DNA of 64,000 nucleotides, taken from positions 20,384 to 84,383 of the forward strand of contig NZ_JANJGU010000015.1 in assembly GCF_024626525.1 (NCBI RefSeq), in the 5' to 3' direction. This stretch comes from Lederbergia panacisoli. Lineage in GTDB: Bacteria > Bacillota > Bacilli > Bacillales > Bacillaceae_C. Position 1 is the first letter of the stretch. Every line of letters starts with the position of its first letter. The translations under genes and the position numbers were made by a program. The notes under the pieces are model-generated. The model had not been told where the DNA came from and did not search any database. It saw only the letters and a list, made by a program, of their open reading frames with translations. Below, piece after piece: positions 44,551-54,463 of this stretch.

Positions 44551-44720
44551 CCTTACACCTCCCAAGATTCCAGATGGACATTTATACCAACACAGAGAAA
44601 CCTCCATATATAGACATGGAGGTTTCACGCGTCAATCATTCAGCCAGATTGATATATATCGCAATGACCTCGGTAGGAAATTAAGCTTTTAAAGCACCTA
44701 CTGTCTACGGTACAAATGTT
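44551..44720 (-). promoter_or_regulatory. L10 leader of rplJL
   Basis: The rplJ leader contains a perfect stem AACCTCCAT...ATGGAGGTT (44591-44616) preceded by CCTACCGAGGTCATTGCG. The layout matches the ribosomal protein L10 leader of Bacillus, where L10(L12)4 binds and represses translation. Boundaries are approximate. Confidence 0.65.
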
Positions 44721-44778
44721 TAATTATTTTTTCAACAGATATTATTTTATCAGGTTATCTGTTTGTAGTCAATAGCTT

Positions 44779-45468
44779 TTATACTGAAGATGGATCAACT
44801 TTTACGCCAGGTCCCATTGTTGAAGTAACAGTTACGTTCTTCATGTATGTTCCTTTTGCAGCTGATGGCTTCGCTTTTAACAATGTATCGAAAATAGTAG
44901 CAAAGTTTTCAACTAGCTTCTCTTGATCAAAAGAAACTTTACCGATTGGAACGTGGATAATACCCGCTCTATCAACACGGTATTCAACTTTACCCGCTTT
45001 AATTTCGTTTACAGCTCTTGCTACATCAAATGTAACAGTACCTGTTTTTGGATTTGGCATTAATCCTTTTGGTCCAAGTGTACGACCAAGCTTACCAACT
45101 TCACCCATCATATCAGGAGTAGCAACAATAACATCGAAATCAAACCAACCTTGGTTGATTTTGTTGATGTACTCTGAATCTCCAACATAATCCGCACCAG
45201 CAGCTTCTGCTTCTTTTAGTTTTTCACCTTTCGCAAATACCAACACGCGTTGAGTTTTACCTGTACCATTCGGAAGTACAACTGCACCACGGATTTGTTG
45301 ATCTGCTTTCTTAGGATCTACACCTAAACGGAATGCCGCTTCAACTGTTGCATCAAATTTAGCATAATCCACTTTTTTTACAAGTTCAATCGCTTCAGTG
45401 ATTGCATAAGCTTTTGAACGATCAACTAGCTTTAAAGCTTCTACATACTTCTTACCTTTTTTAGCCAT
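44779..45468 (-). CDS. rplA: 50S ribosomal protein L1 (uL1)
   Basis: The mobile-stalk protein that moves deacylated tRNA. The 229-residue product begins [20 protein letters not shown], with [20 protein letters not shown] and the end [15 protein letters not shown]. In many bacteria L1 represses its own mRNA. The gap to rplK is unusually long because it holds a dispersed repeat. Confidence 0.98.
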   Translation of the reverse strand: MAKKGKKYVEALKLVDRSKAYAITEAIELVKKVDYAKFDATVEAAFRLGVDPKKADQQIRGAVVLPNGTGKTQRVLVFAKGEKLKEAEAAGADYVGDSEYINKINQGWFDFDVIVATPDMMGEVGKLGRTLGPKGLMPNPKTGTVTFDVARAVNEIKAGKVEYRVDRAGIIHVPIGKVSFDQEKLVENFATIFDTLLKAKPSAAKGTYMKNVTVTSTMGPGVKVDPSSV

Positions 45469-45517
45469 TAATATTTCCTCCTATATTGTGGTTTTAGCGG
45501 AATAACCTCCCACGTCG

Positions 45518-45667
45518 AAAAGCGCAAGCGCCCTGAACATCGACGTACGGATTTACAGAGCCCCGACGAGATAAAGGAAACACGATGAACCCAAGGGTGA
45601 ATCGATGTTTACTTATCGTAGGAAGGGATCTTAAATCCGCTAGTCGATAGGCGCCGGAGCTAGACAT
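45518..45667 (+). repeat. Dispersed repeat, copy 1 (rplK-rplA gap)
   Basis: About 150 bp: GAAAAGCGCAAGCGCC, ATCGACGTACGG, GGAAACACGA, GTTTACTTATCGTAGG and CTAGTCGATAGGCGC with GGAGCTAGACA, in this order. The ends can pair (GCGCC...ATCGAC with GTCGATAGGCGC). Orientation is opposite to the host operon. A perfect GAGGAAGGC/GCCTTCCTC hairpin (45672-45698) follows immediately. Confidence 0.75.
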
Positions 45668-45671
45668 GTAA

Positions 45672-45698
45672 GAGGAAGGCCGGAATTCAGCCTTCCTC
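45672..45698 (-). other. Hairpin after rplK
   Basis: GAGGAAGGC and GCCTTCCTC form a perfect 9-bp stem with a 9-nt loop, 28 bp past the rplK stop. No T tract follows, so termination is doubtful; an mRNA end-protecting or regulatory role is possible. Confidence 0.5.
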
Positions 45699-45725
45699 CA
45701 ACAACGACCTTGCTTACTATCAAAA

Positions 45726-46151
45726 TCAGTCTTCGATTTTGATACCCATGCTGCGCGCAGTGCCTTCAACCATTAGCATAGCTGCTTCAACGCTAGCTGC
45801 ATTTAGGTCCGGCATTTTTGTTTCTGCGATTTCGCGTACTTTATCGCGCTTTACAGTCGCAACTGACTTTTTATTCGGTTCACCAGAACCAGACTCGATT
45901 CCAGCTGCTTTTTTAAGTAGAACAGCAGCAGGTGGAGTTTTTGTGATGAATGTAAAAGAACGGTCTTCAAATACCGTGATTTCAACTGGAATAATTAGAC
46001 CAGCTTGATCTGCTGTACGAGCGTTGAACTCCTTACAGAATCCCATGATATTTACACCTGCTTGACCTAACGCCGGTCCAACTGGTGGAGCCGGATTCGC
46101 TTTGCCTGCAGGAATTTGTAATTTTACAAGTTTAATTACTTTTTTAGCCAC
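45726..46151 (-). CDS. rplK: 50S ribosomal protein L11 (uL11)
   Basis: A GTPase-centre protein needed for RelA activation. The 141-residue product has the proline-rich N-terminal domain ([20 protein letters not shown]) and ends [13 protein letters not shown]. The start is the GTG at 46151, 7 nt behind AAGGAGGTG; the frame is open further upstream without homology. Confidence 0.96.
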   Translation of the reverse strand: MAKKVIKLVKLQIPAGKANPAPPVGPALGQAGVNIMGFCKEFNARTADQAGLIIPVEITVFEDRSFTFITKTPPAAVLLKKAAGIESGSGEPNKKSVATVKRDKVREIAETKMPDLNAASVEAAMLMVEGTARSMGIKIED

Positions 46152-46273
46152 GAGACACACCTCCTTAAGTCCGTGATGTGGTAATGGGGTTTTCACCCTC
46201 CCACTCAACATATCAAAATATAAGATATTATTATTTGATCAGTTCTTCATTTAGAAGCATACTGACCTAGAAG

Positions 46274-46302
46274 ATATTATCACTTTTTGCAATAGATTTC
46301 AA
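46274..46302 (-). promoter_or_regulatory. Sigma-A promoter of rplK
   Basis: TTGAAA (46302-46297), 17 bp, TAATAT (46279-46274) on the minus strand, giving a leader of about 115 nt before rplK. Confidence 0.75.
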
Positions 46303-46313
46303 GTTGTTTCAAA

Positions 46314-46847
46314 TTATAATTTATCAATTTGAGTGAAGTCTAATTCGACAGGCGTTTCCCGCCCAAACATGTTAACCATAACTCTTGCTTTTCCTTTTGC
46401 TTGATCCATATCTTCAATTTTTCCAGTAAAATTGGCAAACGGACCTTCTTTCACCGTCACCGTTTCACCTGGTTCGAATTTCACTTCAACACGTTTTTCT
46501 TCTATACCCATCTGCTTTAGAATAAAGGAAATTTCTTCGGGTAATAGTGGTGTCGGCTTCGAACCAGATCCTGAAGAGCCTACAAAACCGGTTACTCCCG
46601 GTGTATTACGAACTACATACCATGAATCATCTGTCATGATAATTTCGACTAATACATATCCCGGAAAAACTTTCTTTTTCACGACTTTCTTTTTACCGTT
46701 TTTAAAATCGGTCTCTTCTTCTTCAGGAACCATGACTCGGAAAATTTTATCTTGCATGCCCATCGATTCTACGCGCTTTTCAAGGTTTGCTTTTACTTTG
46801 TTTTCATATCCGGAATAAGTATGGACAACATACCAGTTCTTTTCCAT
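46314..46847 (-). CDS. nusG: Transcription antitermination/pausing factor NusG
   Basis: Binds RNA polymerase and, in Bacillus, promotes sequence-specific pausing; it also links to S10. The 177-residue protein begins MEKNWYVVHTYSGYENKVKA and has the C-terminal KOW domain (VTVKEGPFANFTGKIEDMDQ). It lies downstream of secE, with a hairpin/T tract in between. Confidence 0.97.
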   Translation of the reverse strand: MEKNWYVVHTYSGYENKVKANLEKRVESMGMQDKIFRVMVPEEEETDFKNGKKKVVKKKVFPGYVLVEIIMTDDSWYVVRNTPGVTGFVGSSGSGSKPTPLLPEEISFILKQMGIEEKRVEVKFEPGETVTVKEGPFANFTGKIEDMDQAKGKARVMVNMFGRETPVELDFTQIDKL

Positions 46848-46906
46848 CTAATAGGACTAAGCGTCCTTCCCTCCCTATTTAAACTTTTAAAATTTTTAAC
46901 CAAATG

Positions 46907-46928
46907 AAAAAACCCGTTGACCGGGCTC
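46907..46928 (-). terminator. Intrinsic terminator or attenuator between secE and nusG
   Basis: AGCCCG pairs with CGGGTT over GTCAA, followed by a T tract on the minus strand. It is compact and would reduce transcription entering nusG. Confidence 0.6.
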
Positions 46929-47005
46929 TACAGACTCTGTATCTATATTTTTCATTATACCATGAGAAAGTGTATATTATACAAGCTTCAAGGTAAAATA
47001 AGAAT

Positions 47006-47191
47006 TTATAATCCAAGAATAAAACGAATCGATTTAGAGATAATTTGGTCGATCCCCGCAAAAAATAATGCAAGGATTGTAACTGTTACTACAACTGTAA
47101 TCGTATAGCCGGTAAGTTCCTTTCGCTTCGGCCAGCTTACTTTTCTCATTTCTGAGCTTACGTGGCGAAAGAATTGGGTTAAGCTTGACAT
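47006..47191 (-). CDS. secE: Protein translocase subunit SecE
   Basis: The single-span clamp of the SecYEG translocon. The 61-residue protein has the amphipathic FFRHVSSEMRKVSWPKRKEL followed by one membrane helix (GYTITVVVTVTILALFFAGI). Gram-positive SecE proteins have this short form. It lies between rpmG and nusG. Confidence 0.95.
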   Translation of the reverse strand: MSSLTQFFRHVSSEMRKVSWPKRKELTGYTITVVVTVTILALFFAGIDQIISKSIRFILGL

Positions 47192-47260
47192 GATCGTACC
47201 TCCAAGTATATAGCTGCTTATAGAGCGTGTTCAAAAGAACGCCTCTCATGTGAATGTATG

Positions 47261-47407
47261 CTATTTTGTTTCTTTGTGAATCGTATGCGCATTACAACTT
47301 TTGCAAAACTTCTTTAACTCAAGACGTGTAGCAGCTTCTTTATTCTTATCCGTCATATAATTGCGCGAGCCACACACTGCACAGATTAAGGCAACTTTCT
47401 TTTTCAC
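47261..47407 (-). CDS. rpmG: 50S ribosomal protein L33 (bL33), zinc type
   Basis: A 48-residue protein with a GTG start: [20 protein letters not shown], then [16 protein letters not shown]. Two C-x2-C pairs show the zinc-ribbon form. It sits directly before secE, the position of rpmGB (rpmG3) in B. subtilis. Confidence 0.92.
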   Translation of the reverse strand: MKKKVALICAVCGSRNYMTDKNKEAATRLELKKFCKSCNAHTIHKETK

Positions 47408-47482
47408 TTGCAGCACCTGCTCTCCCAATTATCTAATAAAAAGTATCACGGAAGTTAGTTTCTGTCAATAAAACATTTAATA

Positions 47483-48130
47483 CTACACACTGAATTCATG
47501 CAGTTCTAAATAGCGCTCGAGCTTTCTTTTTACTCTTTGTAAAGCGTTATCAATTGATTTTACGTGACGATCTAACTCATCAGATATCTCTTGATATGAT
47601 CGTCCGTCTAAGTAAAGCGCTAATACCTTTCTTTCTAAATCACTAAGTAGCTCCATTACTTTCTCTTCAATATTATTCAATTTTTCTCTATTGATCAGGA
47701 GTTCCTCAGGATCAAGGATCTTTGCACCAGAGATCACATCCATTAATGTGCGATCCGATTCTTCGTCATATATGGGCTTGTCCAAAGAAACATAGGAATT
47801 AAGTGGAATGTGTTTTTGTCGGGTGGCTGTTTTGATTGCAGTGATAATTTGTCTCGTAATGCAAAGCTCGGCAAAAGCTTTAAAAGATGAAAGCTTATCT
47901 TCTTTAAAGTCTCGAATAGCTTTATAAAGACCGATCATGCCTTCCTGAACGATATCCTCTTTATCTGCTCCAATTAGAAAATAGGAACGAGCTTTTACTC
48001 TAACAAAATTGCGGTACTTTTTTATGAGGTAATCTAGTGCTTCGCTTTCTCCTTCATGAATCAGTTCGATCAATTCTTCATCTTCTAACAAATCATATCT
48101 GATGTCGTCTAATCTGATATTTGAGATCAC
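47483..48130 (-). CDS. sigH: RNA polymerase sigma-H factor
   Basis: The transition-phase sigma factor required to begin sporulation. The 215-residue protein has region 2 (ARSYFLIGADKEDIVQEGMI, then FKAFAELCITRQIITAIKTA) and a C-terminal region 4 helix-turn-helix (LYLDGRSYQEISDELDRHVK). The GTG at 48130 behind GGTGGGG is chosen; the upstream frame to 48187 starts without homology. Confidence 0.95.
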   Translation of the reverse strand: MISNIRLDDIRYDLLEDEELIELIHEGESEALDYLIKKYRNFVRVKARSYFLIGADKEDIVQEGMIGLYKAIRDFKEDKLSSFKAFAELCITRQIITAIKTATRQKHIPLNSYVSLDKPIYDEESDRTLMDVISGAKILDPEELLINREKLNNIEEKVMELLSDLERKVLALYLDGRSYQEISDELDRHVKSIDNALQRVKRKLERYLELHEFSV

Positions 48131-48198
48131 CGTATCCCCACCCTCGAAAACCATAGATAAAACTATTATACATGACAGAATTTTCAAGCGTCAACTAG

Positions 48199-48708
48199 TC
48201 ATTTTTCCCCACGTCGCCATTTTTCGAAAATTGTTGCAACTTCATCACTTAATGGAATCTTCGATACAGGAAGCTTTTCTCTCGTTTTTTCTAGCCGCTT
48301 TCCTATCTTGCGATCAATGGCTTCTACTTCAATCAATAATTCCCGCGCAGAAATTCTAAGAGCTCCTTGTCCAAAAATTGCCCACTGTTCCGTGAAATCT
48401 GAAGTGGCAACATGGATTTGGGTTCGAATATTAGTCAATTCTTTCGCTAATTTTTCAATCCGCTCGTCCGCAGTTTCCTCAGCTTTCGTATAAATAACAT
48501 CAATTTTATGCTTTCGATACTTTTTTTCGACTCCCTTAACCTCATATGCATCAAAAACAACAATTACTTTATATCCGGTATAGCCTTGATAGTCCGCCAA
48601 TATTTCAATTAATCGATCCCTTGCTGCAGCAAGATCTTTCTTTTTTAGCTCAATTAGTTCGGTCCACGCACCGATGATATTATAGCCATCGACAATAAGG
48701 ATATCCAT
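48199..48708 (-). CDS. yacP: NYN-domain ribosome-dependent mRNA endonuclease Rae1 (YacP)
   Basis: A 169-residue PIN-like nuclease, known in B. subtilis to cut mRNA in the ribosomal A site. The acidic catalytic residues lie in ILIVDGYNIIGAW, VVFDAYEVKG, EETADERIEKLA and VATSDFTEQWAIFG. It is packed between rlmB (3 bp) and sigH. Confidence 0.93.
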   Translation of the reverse strand: MDILIVDGYNIIGAWTELIELKKKDLAAARDRLIEILADYQGYTGYKVIVVFDAYEVKGVEKKYRKHKIDVIYTKAEETADERIEKLAKELTNIRTQIHVATSDFTEQWAIFGQGALRISARELLIEVEAIDRKIGKRLEKTREKLPVSKIPLSDEVATIFEKWRRGEK

Positions 48709-48711
48709 TTG

Positions 48712-49455
48712 TTAACCCTCAATTGGATTCCGTTTGCGATGAACTTCATACATTAAGAGAGCAGCCGCAACTGAAGCATTTAGTGATGTAACGTGCCCGG
48801 CCATTGGTAAATGGATTAAAAAGTCACATTTCTCCCTAATTAATCGCCCAATTCCTTTACCTTCGCTTCCAATGACAATAGCTAGCGGCAGCGTAGCGTC
48901 CATTTTCCGATAATCTTGACTTCCTTTTGCGTCCGTTCCAAATACCCAAATACCGCGTTCTTTTAATTCATCAATGGTTCTGGCAATGTTCGTAACACGT
49001 GCTACAGGGATATATTCAATCGCCCCTGTCGATAGCTTAGCAACCGTAGCGGTCAGACCTACTGCCCTTCGCTTCGGAATGATGATGCCATGCACCCCCG
49101 CAGCATCTGCTGTACGTAATATAGAACCTAGATTATGAGGGTCTTCTAATTCATCTAAAATAAGAAAAAATGGATCTTCTTGGCTTTTGGAAGCATGTGC
49201 AAATAAATCGTCAACTTCAGCATATTGGTAGGCGGCTACCTGAGCAATGACACCTTGATGATTTTCTTTCGTGTTTTGTTCGAGCTTTTGCTTCGGTACG
49301 TATTGAATTAAAACATTGCGTTCTTTCGCAAGTTTTATGATTACTTGCATTTGTCCTTTTTGAGATCCTTCAGCAATCCAGATTTTATTAATATCCCGGT
49401 CTGATTTCAATGCTTCTATAACAGGGTTTTTTCCCGCAATCCACTCCTGGCTCAT
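48712..49455 (-). CDS. rlmB: 23S rRNA (guanosine-2'-O-)-methyltransferase RlmB
   Basis: A SpoU/TrmH-type SPOUT enzyme of 247 residues. An N-terminal substrate-binding domain ([20 protein letters not shown]) precedes the knotted domain with the SAM motifs [20 protein letters not shown] and [20 protein letters not shown]. Its start overlaps the mrnC stop by 4 bp. Confidence 0.94.
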   Translation of the reverse strand: MSQEWIAGKNPVIEALKSDRDINKIWIAEGSQKGQMQVIIKLAKERNVLIQYVPKQKLEQNTKENHQGVIAQVAAYQYAEVDDLFAHASKSQEDPFFLILDELEDPHNLGSILRTADAAGVHGIIIPKRRAVGLTATVAKLSTGAIEYIPVARVTNIARTIDELKERGIWVFGTDAKGSQDYRKMDATLPLAIVIGSEGKGIGRLIREKCDFLIHLPMAGHVTSLNASVAAALLMYEVHRKRNPIEG

Positions 49456-49874
49456 GCTGTTCCCACTCCCCCGGTTTCAATCTTATTAATTGCTTCATCG
49501 ATAATTTCATTTAATCGGTTACGTTCATTTGCTAAATATACCCAGCCGATCACCGCTTCAAAAGCGGTGCTATGGCGGTAGGTTAGGACATCTGTATTTT
49601 TAGGGATTGTCCCAGACTTAGCGTTTCTTCCCCGTTTCATAACGTTCATTTCTTCTTCACTTAAAAAATTCTCTTCAATCATTTTTTTCAAAATACCGGA
49701 TTGCGCTTTAGCCGAGACAAAACGGGTCGCTTCCCTGTGAAGCCGATGTGGTTTTGTTTTACCATTTTGTAAAAGGTAATGTCTGATAAACACATCGTAA
49801 ACGGCATCACCGATATAAGCGAGTGCTAAACTATTCAATTGCTTATAGTTTACTTCTTTATCAGGCAGATTCAT
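49452..49874 (-). CDS. mrnC: Mini-ribonuclease III (MrnC)
   Basis: An RNase III catalytic domain without an RNA-binding domain, which matures the ends of 23S rRNA. The 140-residue protein has the helix [20 protein letters not shown] with the catalytic ED/GD residues and [23 protein letters not shown] 49874 is 9 nt from GGGG; a start at 49895 inside cysS is possible. It overlaps no essential part of cysS. Confidence 0.93.
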   Translation of the reverse strand: MNLPDKEVNYKQLNSLALAYIGDAVYDVFIRHYLLQNGKTKPHRLHREATRFVSAKAQSGILKKMIEENFLSEEEMNVMKRGRNAKSGTIPKNTDVLTYRHSTAFEAVIGWVYLANERNRLNEIIDEAINKIETGGVGTA

Positions 49875-49879
49875 ATTGA

Positions 49880-51277
49880 TTAGCCCCGTTTCCATCTTGT
49901 GCCTTGTGGTGTATCTTCAAGAATGATGTTCATTTCTTTTAATTGATCACGAATTTGATCTGCACGCTGGAAGTTGCGGTTTTTTCTCGCTTCCAAACGT
50001 TCATTGATTAGTTGGTCAATCTCTTCATCAAGCAACTCAGCAACATCCAATTGTAAGCCTAGAACAGAGAATAATTCTTCAAAAGTGTTCATGAATGATT
50101 CGATGACCTTAACCGACGTATTTTCTTCCATCAAATAATAATTAGCTTGTTTCGCAAGCTCGAATAAAATAGAGATTCCATCAGCAGTATTAAAATCATC
50201 ATCCATTTCTTTTACAAAATCATTCTTTAAGTCGGAAATTTTCCCCAGCCATTTCTCGTCATTAGTTGTTAAATTTGCACTTACATCCAAACGATGTTTT
50301 AAATTTTGATAAGATGTTTTCAATCTTTCAAGACCTGCTCCAGCATTTTTTAACAATTCGTCTGTAAAATTAATTGGATTGCGATAATGGACAGCTAATA
50401 TAAAGAATCTTAAGACTTGTGGATCCACATGCTCTAAAATGTCATGGACAAGAACAAAATTCCCAAGGGATTTCGACATTTTTTCGTTATCGATATTGAT
50501 ATACCCATTATGCATCCAATAACGAGCAAATGTTTTGCCAGTAAGTGCTTCTGATTGGGCAATTTCATTTTCATGATGCGGAAACGTTAAATCTTGCCCG
50601 CCCGCATGTATATCAATCGTATCACCCAAGTATTTTCGAGCCATAGCAGAGCACTCGATATGCCAGCCCGGCCTTCCCTCACCCCATGGACTATCCCAAG
50701 AAATTTCTCCCTCTTTCGCTGCTTTCCATAATGTAAAATCCAAGGCATCTTCTTTGTTTTCTCCCGCTTGAATCCGGGCGCCGATTTTCAAATCATCTAC
50801 TGCTTGGTGAGAAAGTTTTCCATATCCTTCAAAATGTCTTGTTCTATAATAAACATCTCCATTTGATTCATAAGCGAAACCTTTTTCAATTAATGTTTCT
50901 ATGAATTCAATGATGATATCCATATTTTCCGTTACACGCGGATGAAGATTGGCCCTCTTGCAGCCCAGTGCGGATACATCTTCGAAAAATGCTTCTATGA
51001 ACCGCTCCGCGACTGTCGGAACATCTGTACCAAGTTCAGCTGCCGCTTTAATAAGCTTATCGTCAACATCGGTAAAATTAGAAATAAAGTTCACTTCATA
51101 ACCACGATACTCCAAGTAACGGCGAACTGTATCAAATACAATAGGAGGCCTCGCATTACCAATATGAATGTAGTTGTAGACAGTTGGACCGCACACATAC
51201 ATTTTTACTTTTCCTTCTTCTAACGGAATAAAATCTTCTTTTTTTCGAGTAAGTGTATTGTAAATTTTAATGGCCAT
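49880..51277 (-). CDS. cysS: Cysteinyl-tRNA synthetase
   Basis: A class I synthetase of 465 residues. It has the HIGH-type motif [11 protein letters not shown] after the zinc ligand in YVCGPTVYN, the zinc-site [13 protein letters not shown] with PHHENE, and KMSKSLGNF. It overlaps the end of cysE by 11 bp and shares its Cys T-box control. Bacterial CysRS also makes cysteine persulfide. Confidence 0.97.
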   Translation of the reverse strand: MAIKIYNTLTRKKEDFIPLEEGKVKMYVCGPTVYNYIHIGNARPPIVFDTVRRYLEYRGYEVNFISNFTDVDDKLIKAAAELGTDVPTVAERFIEAFFEDVSALGCKRANLHPRVTENMDIIIEFIETLIEKGFAYESNGDVYYRTRHFEGYGKLSHQAVDDLKIGARIQAGENKEDALDFTLWKAAKEGEISWDSPWGEGRPGWHIECSAMARKYLGDTIDIHAGGQDLTFPHHENEIAQSEALTGKTFARYWMHNGYINIDNEKMSKSLGNFVLVHDILEHVDPQVLRFFILAVHYRNPINFTDELLKNAGAGLERLKTSYQNLKHRLDVSANLTTNDEKWLGKISDLKNDFVKEMDDDFNTADGISILFELAKQANYYLMEENTSVKVIESFMNTFEELFSVLGLQLDVAELLDEEIDQLINERLEARKNRNFQRADQIRDQLKEMNIILEDTPQGTRWKRG

Positions 51278-51935
51278 CGATCGTGGCTCCTTTCGCGATT
51301 TCCCTTTGTAATTGGGAGATTTCTTCTTGTAACCCGGAGATTCTTTTTTCCATTTCTATGCATTTATCTGAAACTGGATCCGGTAAATCACAGTGATTTA
51401 AATCTTTTATTCTTACTCCGTCCCGGACGACGATCCTTCCTGGTATTCCAACGACAGTGGAATTAGAAGGCACATCTTTTAATACGACGGAGCCCGCTCC
51501 TACTTTTGAATTTTTCCCTATTGTAATATTTCCTAACACCTTGGCACCTGTGGCGATAAGGGTATTATCCTCCAGAGTCGGATGCCGCTTCCCTTTTTCT
51601 TTTCCAGTTCCACCTAAGGTTACCCCTTGATAAACTGTCACGTTATCACCAATCTCGCATGTTTCACCAATTACCACTCCCATCCCGTGGTCTATGAAGA
51701 AACGGCGCCCGATGATCGCACCCGGGTGAATCTCAATTCCTGTAAAAAAACGATTGATTTGGGAAATCATTCTTGCGGCAAAATACATTTTTCTTTTATA
51801 TAAGGCATGTGCCACTCGATGCGCCCAAATTGCATGCAAGCCCGAATATGTTAGGATCACCTCTATATAAGTCCGGGCAGCAGGGTCCTGGTCGAATACT
51901 GTTTCTATATCTTCTTTCATTCGTTTGAACATCAT
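51267..51935 (-). CDS. cysE: Serine O-acetyltransferase CysE
   Basis: Acetylates serine in the first step of cysteine synthesis. The 222-residue protein has an N-terminal helical domain and a left-handed beta helix of hexapeptide repeats ([20 protein letters not shown] with the catalytic histidine, then [20 protein letters not shown]). The C-terminus is a Glu/Gln-rich helix rather than the classical cysteine-feedback tail. Two ATG codons are adjacent at the start behind GGGGGG. A T-box and a dispersed repeat lie upstream. Confidence 0.96.
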   Translation of the reverse strand: MMFKRMKEDIETVFDQDPAARTYIEVILTYSGLHAIWAHRVAHALYKRKMYFAARMISQINRFFTGIEIHPGAIIGRRFFIDHGMGVVIGETCEIGDNVTVYQGVTLGGTGKEKGKRHPTLEDNTLIATGAKVLGNITIGKNSKVGAGSVVLKDVPSNSTVVGIPGRIVVRDGVRIKDLNHCDLPDPVSDKCIEMEKRISGLQEEISQLQREIAKGATIDGH

Positions 51936-51954
51936 TAAGGCCCCCCTTTTTTAG

Positions 51955-52166
51955 AAAAGCGAAAGCGCCTTGCCTATCGACGTACGGTCCACAGCATGTG
52001 GGTCCGTCGACGCCGCCACAGGACGTGGCGGTTTACTTTTAGTCAATTTTTCGACCTTCGACTTAGATAACGGAAACACGACGAGTCCGATAGGACGAAT
52101 CTGGCTTCCTTACGCAAGTGAGAAGGACAAGAAGTTTGCTAGTCGATTGGCGCTGTAGCTTGACAC
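51955..52166 (+). repeat. Dispersed repeat, copy 2 (cysE leader)
   Basis: The longest copy, about 210 bp. It has GAAAAGCGAAAGCGCC, TATCGACGTACGG, GGAAACACGACGAG and GCTAGTCGATTGGCGC with AGCTTGACA as in the others, plus extra internal hairpins (ACAGCATGTGGG; GCCGCCACAGGACGTGGCGG). The ends pair through GCGCC..CTATCGAC and GTCGATTGGCGC. It lies between the T-box terminator and cysE, so the cysE mRNA must carry it. Confidence 0.75.
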
Positions 52167-52175
52167 AAATTATAT

Positions 52176-52430
52176 AAAAAAAACGCCTCTGAAAAAAATC
52201 AGAGACGCTTTTGGCGCGGTTCCACTCTGGTTGGGCACTGCTTTTATAAAAAGCGGGCGCCCCAGCTCCTCTTGATAACGACAAGACTACCGCCTGCACC
52301 TACTTAGTTTCCCTGTTCGGATTAGGACTCAGAGGTGCACTTCAAAAAATGAATAGCTGGTCCCGCTCTCAGCCGGTGGCGGTACTCTCTGAACAGCATC
52401 ATTTTTTTACTTTTCCTCGTCAACGTTTTT
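52176..52430 (-). promoter_or_regulatory. T-box riboswitch, cysteine-specific, for cysE-cysS
   Basis: The leader has the T-box core TGGAACCGCG (52224-52215). Stem I carries the specifier loop GAAG-TGC-ACC, where TGC (52339-52337) is a Cys codon. A terminator GCGTCTCTGA...TCAGAGGCG plus T8 (52210-52176) competes with the antiterminator. Uncharged tRNA-Cys would bind and allow read-through into cysE and cysS. A possible promoter TTAACA-17-TATATT lies at about 52470-52442. T-boxes in front of cysES are known in Bacillus. Confidence 0.93.
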
Positions 52431-52466
52431 AATATAACTATAATATATTATAGATTTATCTAATTG

Positions 52467-53924
52467 TTAACCCTTCAAACGCTCCAAGCGTTTTTTTATT
52501 TTCTCTTTGCCCAATAATTCAATCGCATTTGGAAGTTCTGGTCCATGTGTTTGGCCTGTCACTGCGACGCGAATAGGCATAAATAGTTTTTTCCCTTTTT
52601 GTCCGGTCGACTTTTGTACCGCTTTTATGGCTTGTTTTATTCCATCTGCTTTAAATGGTGTAAGGGCATCGACTTCATCGTAAAATGCACTTATCACTTC
52701 AGGTACTTGCTCTTCATCCAAAACAGCTTTTGCTTCTTCATCATAATCGATTTCATCTTTAAAGAACATACTTGATAATTCTACAATTTCAGCTCCAAAG
52801 CTCATTTGTTCTTGGTAAAGAGCAATTAAGCCTTTCACCCAATTTTCCTCTTCTTGATTTAACTGCTCTTTTACAAGGCCCGCTTTTACAAGGTGAGGTA
52901 AGGCAAGGGCCACAACATCATCCAATTCCAGCTTTTTCATATACTGATTATTCATCCAAGCAAGCTTTTGCTTGTCGAATAATGCAGGAGATTTCGATAA
53001 GCGATTGGCATCGAAAATCTTAATGAATTCCTCTTTTGAAAAAATTTCTTCTTCTCCTTGTGGAGACCATCCAAGCAAAGCAATAAAATTGAATAGAGCC
53101 TCAGGTAAATAACCAAGTTCTGCGTATTGCTCAATAAATTGAATGATGGATTCGTCGCGCTTGCTTAGCTTTTTACGGCTTTCATTGACGATAAGTGTCA
53201 TATGGCCATATGTTGGAGGTTCCCAATCAAACGCCTCAAAAATCATTAATTGCTTTGGCGTATTTGAAATATGGTCATCGCCACGGAGGACATGACTAAT
53301 TTTCATAAGATAATCATCGATTGCCACAGCAAAATTATATGTTGGGATACCATCCTTTTTGACAATGACAAAGTCACCTATGCCGTCAGATTCAAAGGAA
53401 ACTTCATCTTTCACCATATCAGTGAAAGCATAGACTTTATTAGCAGGTACTTTAAAGCGGATACTCGGTACCCGTCCTTCCGCTTCAAGTGCCGCTTGTT
53501 CTTCCTTGGAGAGATGGGCACATTTCCCTGAATAACGCGGCATCTCGCTGCGGGCCATTTGCGCTTCACGCTCTTTTTCTAGTTCTTCTTCAGTACAGTA
53601 ACATTTATAGGCTAAGCCACGATCTAAAAGCTCATCGTAATATTTTTTATATATATCGACGCGTTCGGATTGTCGGTATGGACCATAGCCGCCGTCCTTA
53701 TCTACACTTTCATCCCAATCGATTCCTAGCCATTTCAAATACTTAAGCTGGCTCTCCTCGCCGCCCTCAATATTTCTCTTCAAATCTGTATCTTCAATTC
53801 TAATAAGGAATGTTCCACCCATATTGCGTGCGAATAAATAATTAAAAAGTGCTGTACGCGCATTACCGATATGCAGATGACCCGTTGGACTCGGGGCATA
53901 GCGCACTCTCACGTCATTTGACAT
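52467..53924 (-). CDS. gltX: Glutamyl-tRNA synthetase
   Basis: A class I synthetase of 485 residues. Motifs are [20 protein letters not shown] (HIGH type) and [10 protein letters not shown] (KMSKS type). In Bacillus the enzyme also charges tRNA-Gln with glutamate before transamidation. The ATG at 53924 gives [13 protein letters not shown]; the earlier frame start at 53948 has no homology. Confidence 0.97.
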   Translation of the reverse strand: MSNDVRVRYAPSPTGHLHIGNARTALFNYLFARNMGGTFLIRIEDTDLKRNIEGGEESQLKYLKWLGIDWDESVDKDGGYGPYRQSERVDIYKKYYDELLDRGLAYKCYCTEEELEKEREAQMARSEMPRYSGKCAHLSKEEQAALEAEGRVPSIRFKVPANKVYAFTDMVKDEVSFESDGIGDFVIVKKDGIPTYNFAVAIDDYLMKISHVLRGDDHISNTPKQLMIFEAFDWEPPTYGHMTLIVNESRKKLSKRDESIIQFIEQYAELGYLPEALFNFIALLGWSPQGEEEIFSKEEFIKIFDANRLSKSPALFDKQKLAWMNNQYMKKLELDDVVALALPHLVKAGLVKEQLNQEEENWVKGLIALYQEQMSFGAEIVELSSMFFKDEIDYDEEAKAVLDEEQVPEVISAFYDEVDALTPFKADGIKQAIKAVQKSTGQKGKKLFMPIRVAVTGQTHGPELPNAIELLGKEKIKKRLERLKG

Positions 53925-53972
53925 TTTTCTGCCTCCATTCAAAATCACGGTCTTTCTATTTTACAATAATTT

Positions 53973-54449
53973 TTAATTCTTTTGTATTAATATAACTGCC
54001 TGAGAAGCGATACCTTCCTCACGTCCTACAAATCCAAGACGCTCTGTTGTAGTCGCCTTTACATTTACTTGAGACGCATCCGCTTCTAATAGTTCGGCGA
54101 TCCGCTCTCTCATTTTATCAATATGAGGTGCCATTTTTGGCTTTTGTGCCATGATTATACAATCTATATTTACAAGGGAATAGCCACTTTTCTTTACTAA
54201 ATTCCACACATGAACCAAAAGCTCCGCGGAATCAGCATCTTTATATTCGGGATCCGTGTCAGGAAAATGCCTGCCAATATCCCCTTCTCCAATTGCCCCA
54301 AGACAAGCGTCCGCTACAGTATGTAAAAGAACATCCGCATCAGAATGCCCAATCAATCCTTTTTCGTAAGGGATCTTAATCCCGCCTATTATTAACGGAC
54401 GACCTTCCGCAAACTTATGCACATCAAAGCCTTGCCCAACTCTAAACAT
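53973..54449 (-). CDS. ispF: 2-C-methyl-D-erythritol 2,4-cyclodiphosphate synthase
   Basis: The fifth step of the MEP isoprenoid pathway. The 158-residue protein has the metal site D-x-H in [19 protein letters not shown] and [19 protein letters not shown]. It follows ispD by 14 bp. Confidence 0.97.
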   Translation of the reverse strand: MFRVGQGFDVHKFAEGRPLIIGGIKIPYEKGLIGHSDADVLLHTVADACLGAIGEGDIGRHFPDTDPEYKDADSAELLVHVWNLVKKSGYSLVNIDCIIMAQKPKMAPHIDKMRERIAELLEADASQVNVKATTTERLGFVGREEGIASQAVILIQKN

Positions 54450-54463
54450 TCACGTATTCCCCT

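Noticed and set aside
44551..44628. Extended N-terminus of rplJ
   Set aside because: The extra 26 codons read through the conserved L10 leader hairpin; the true ATG has its own GGGAGG.
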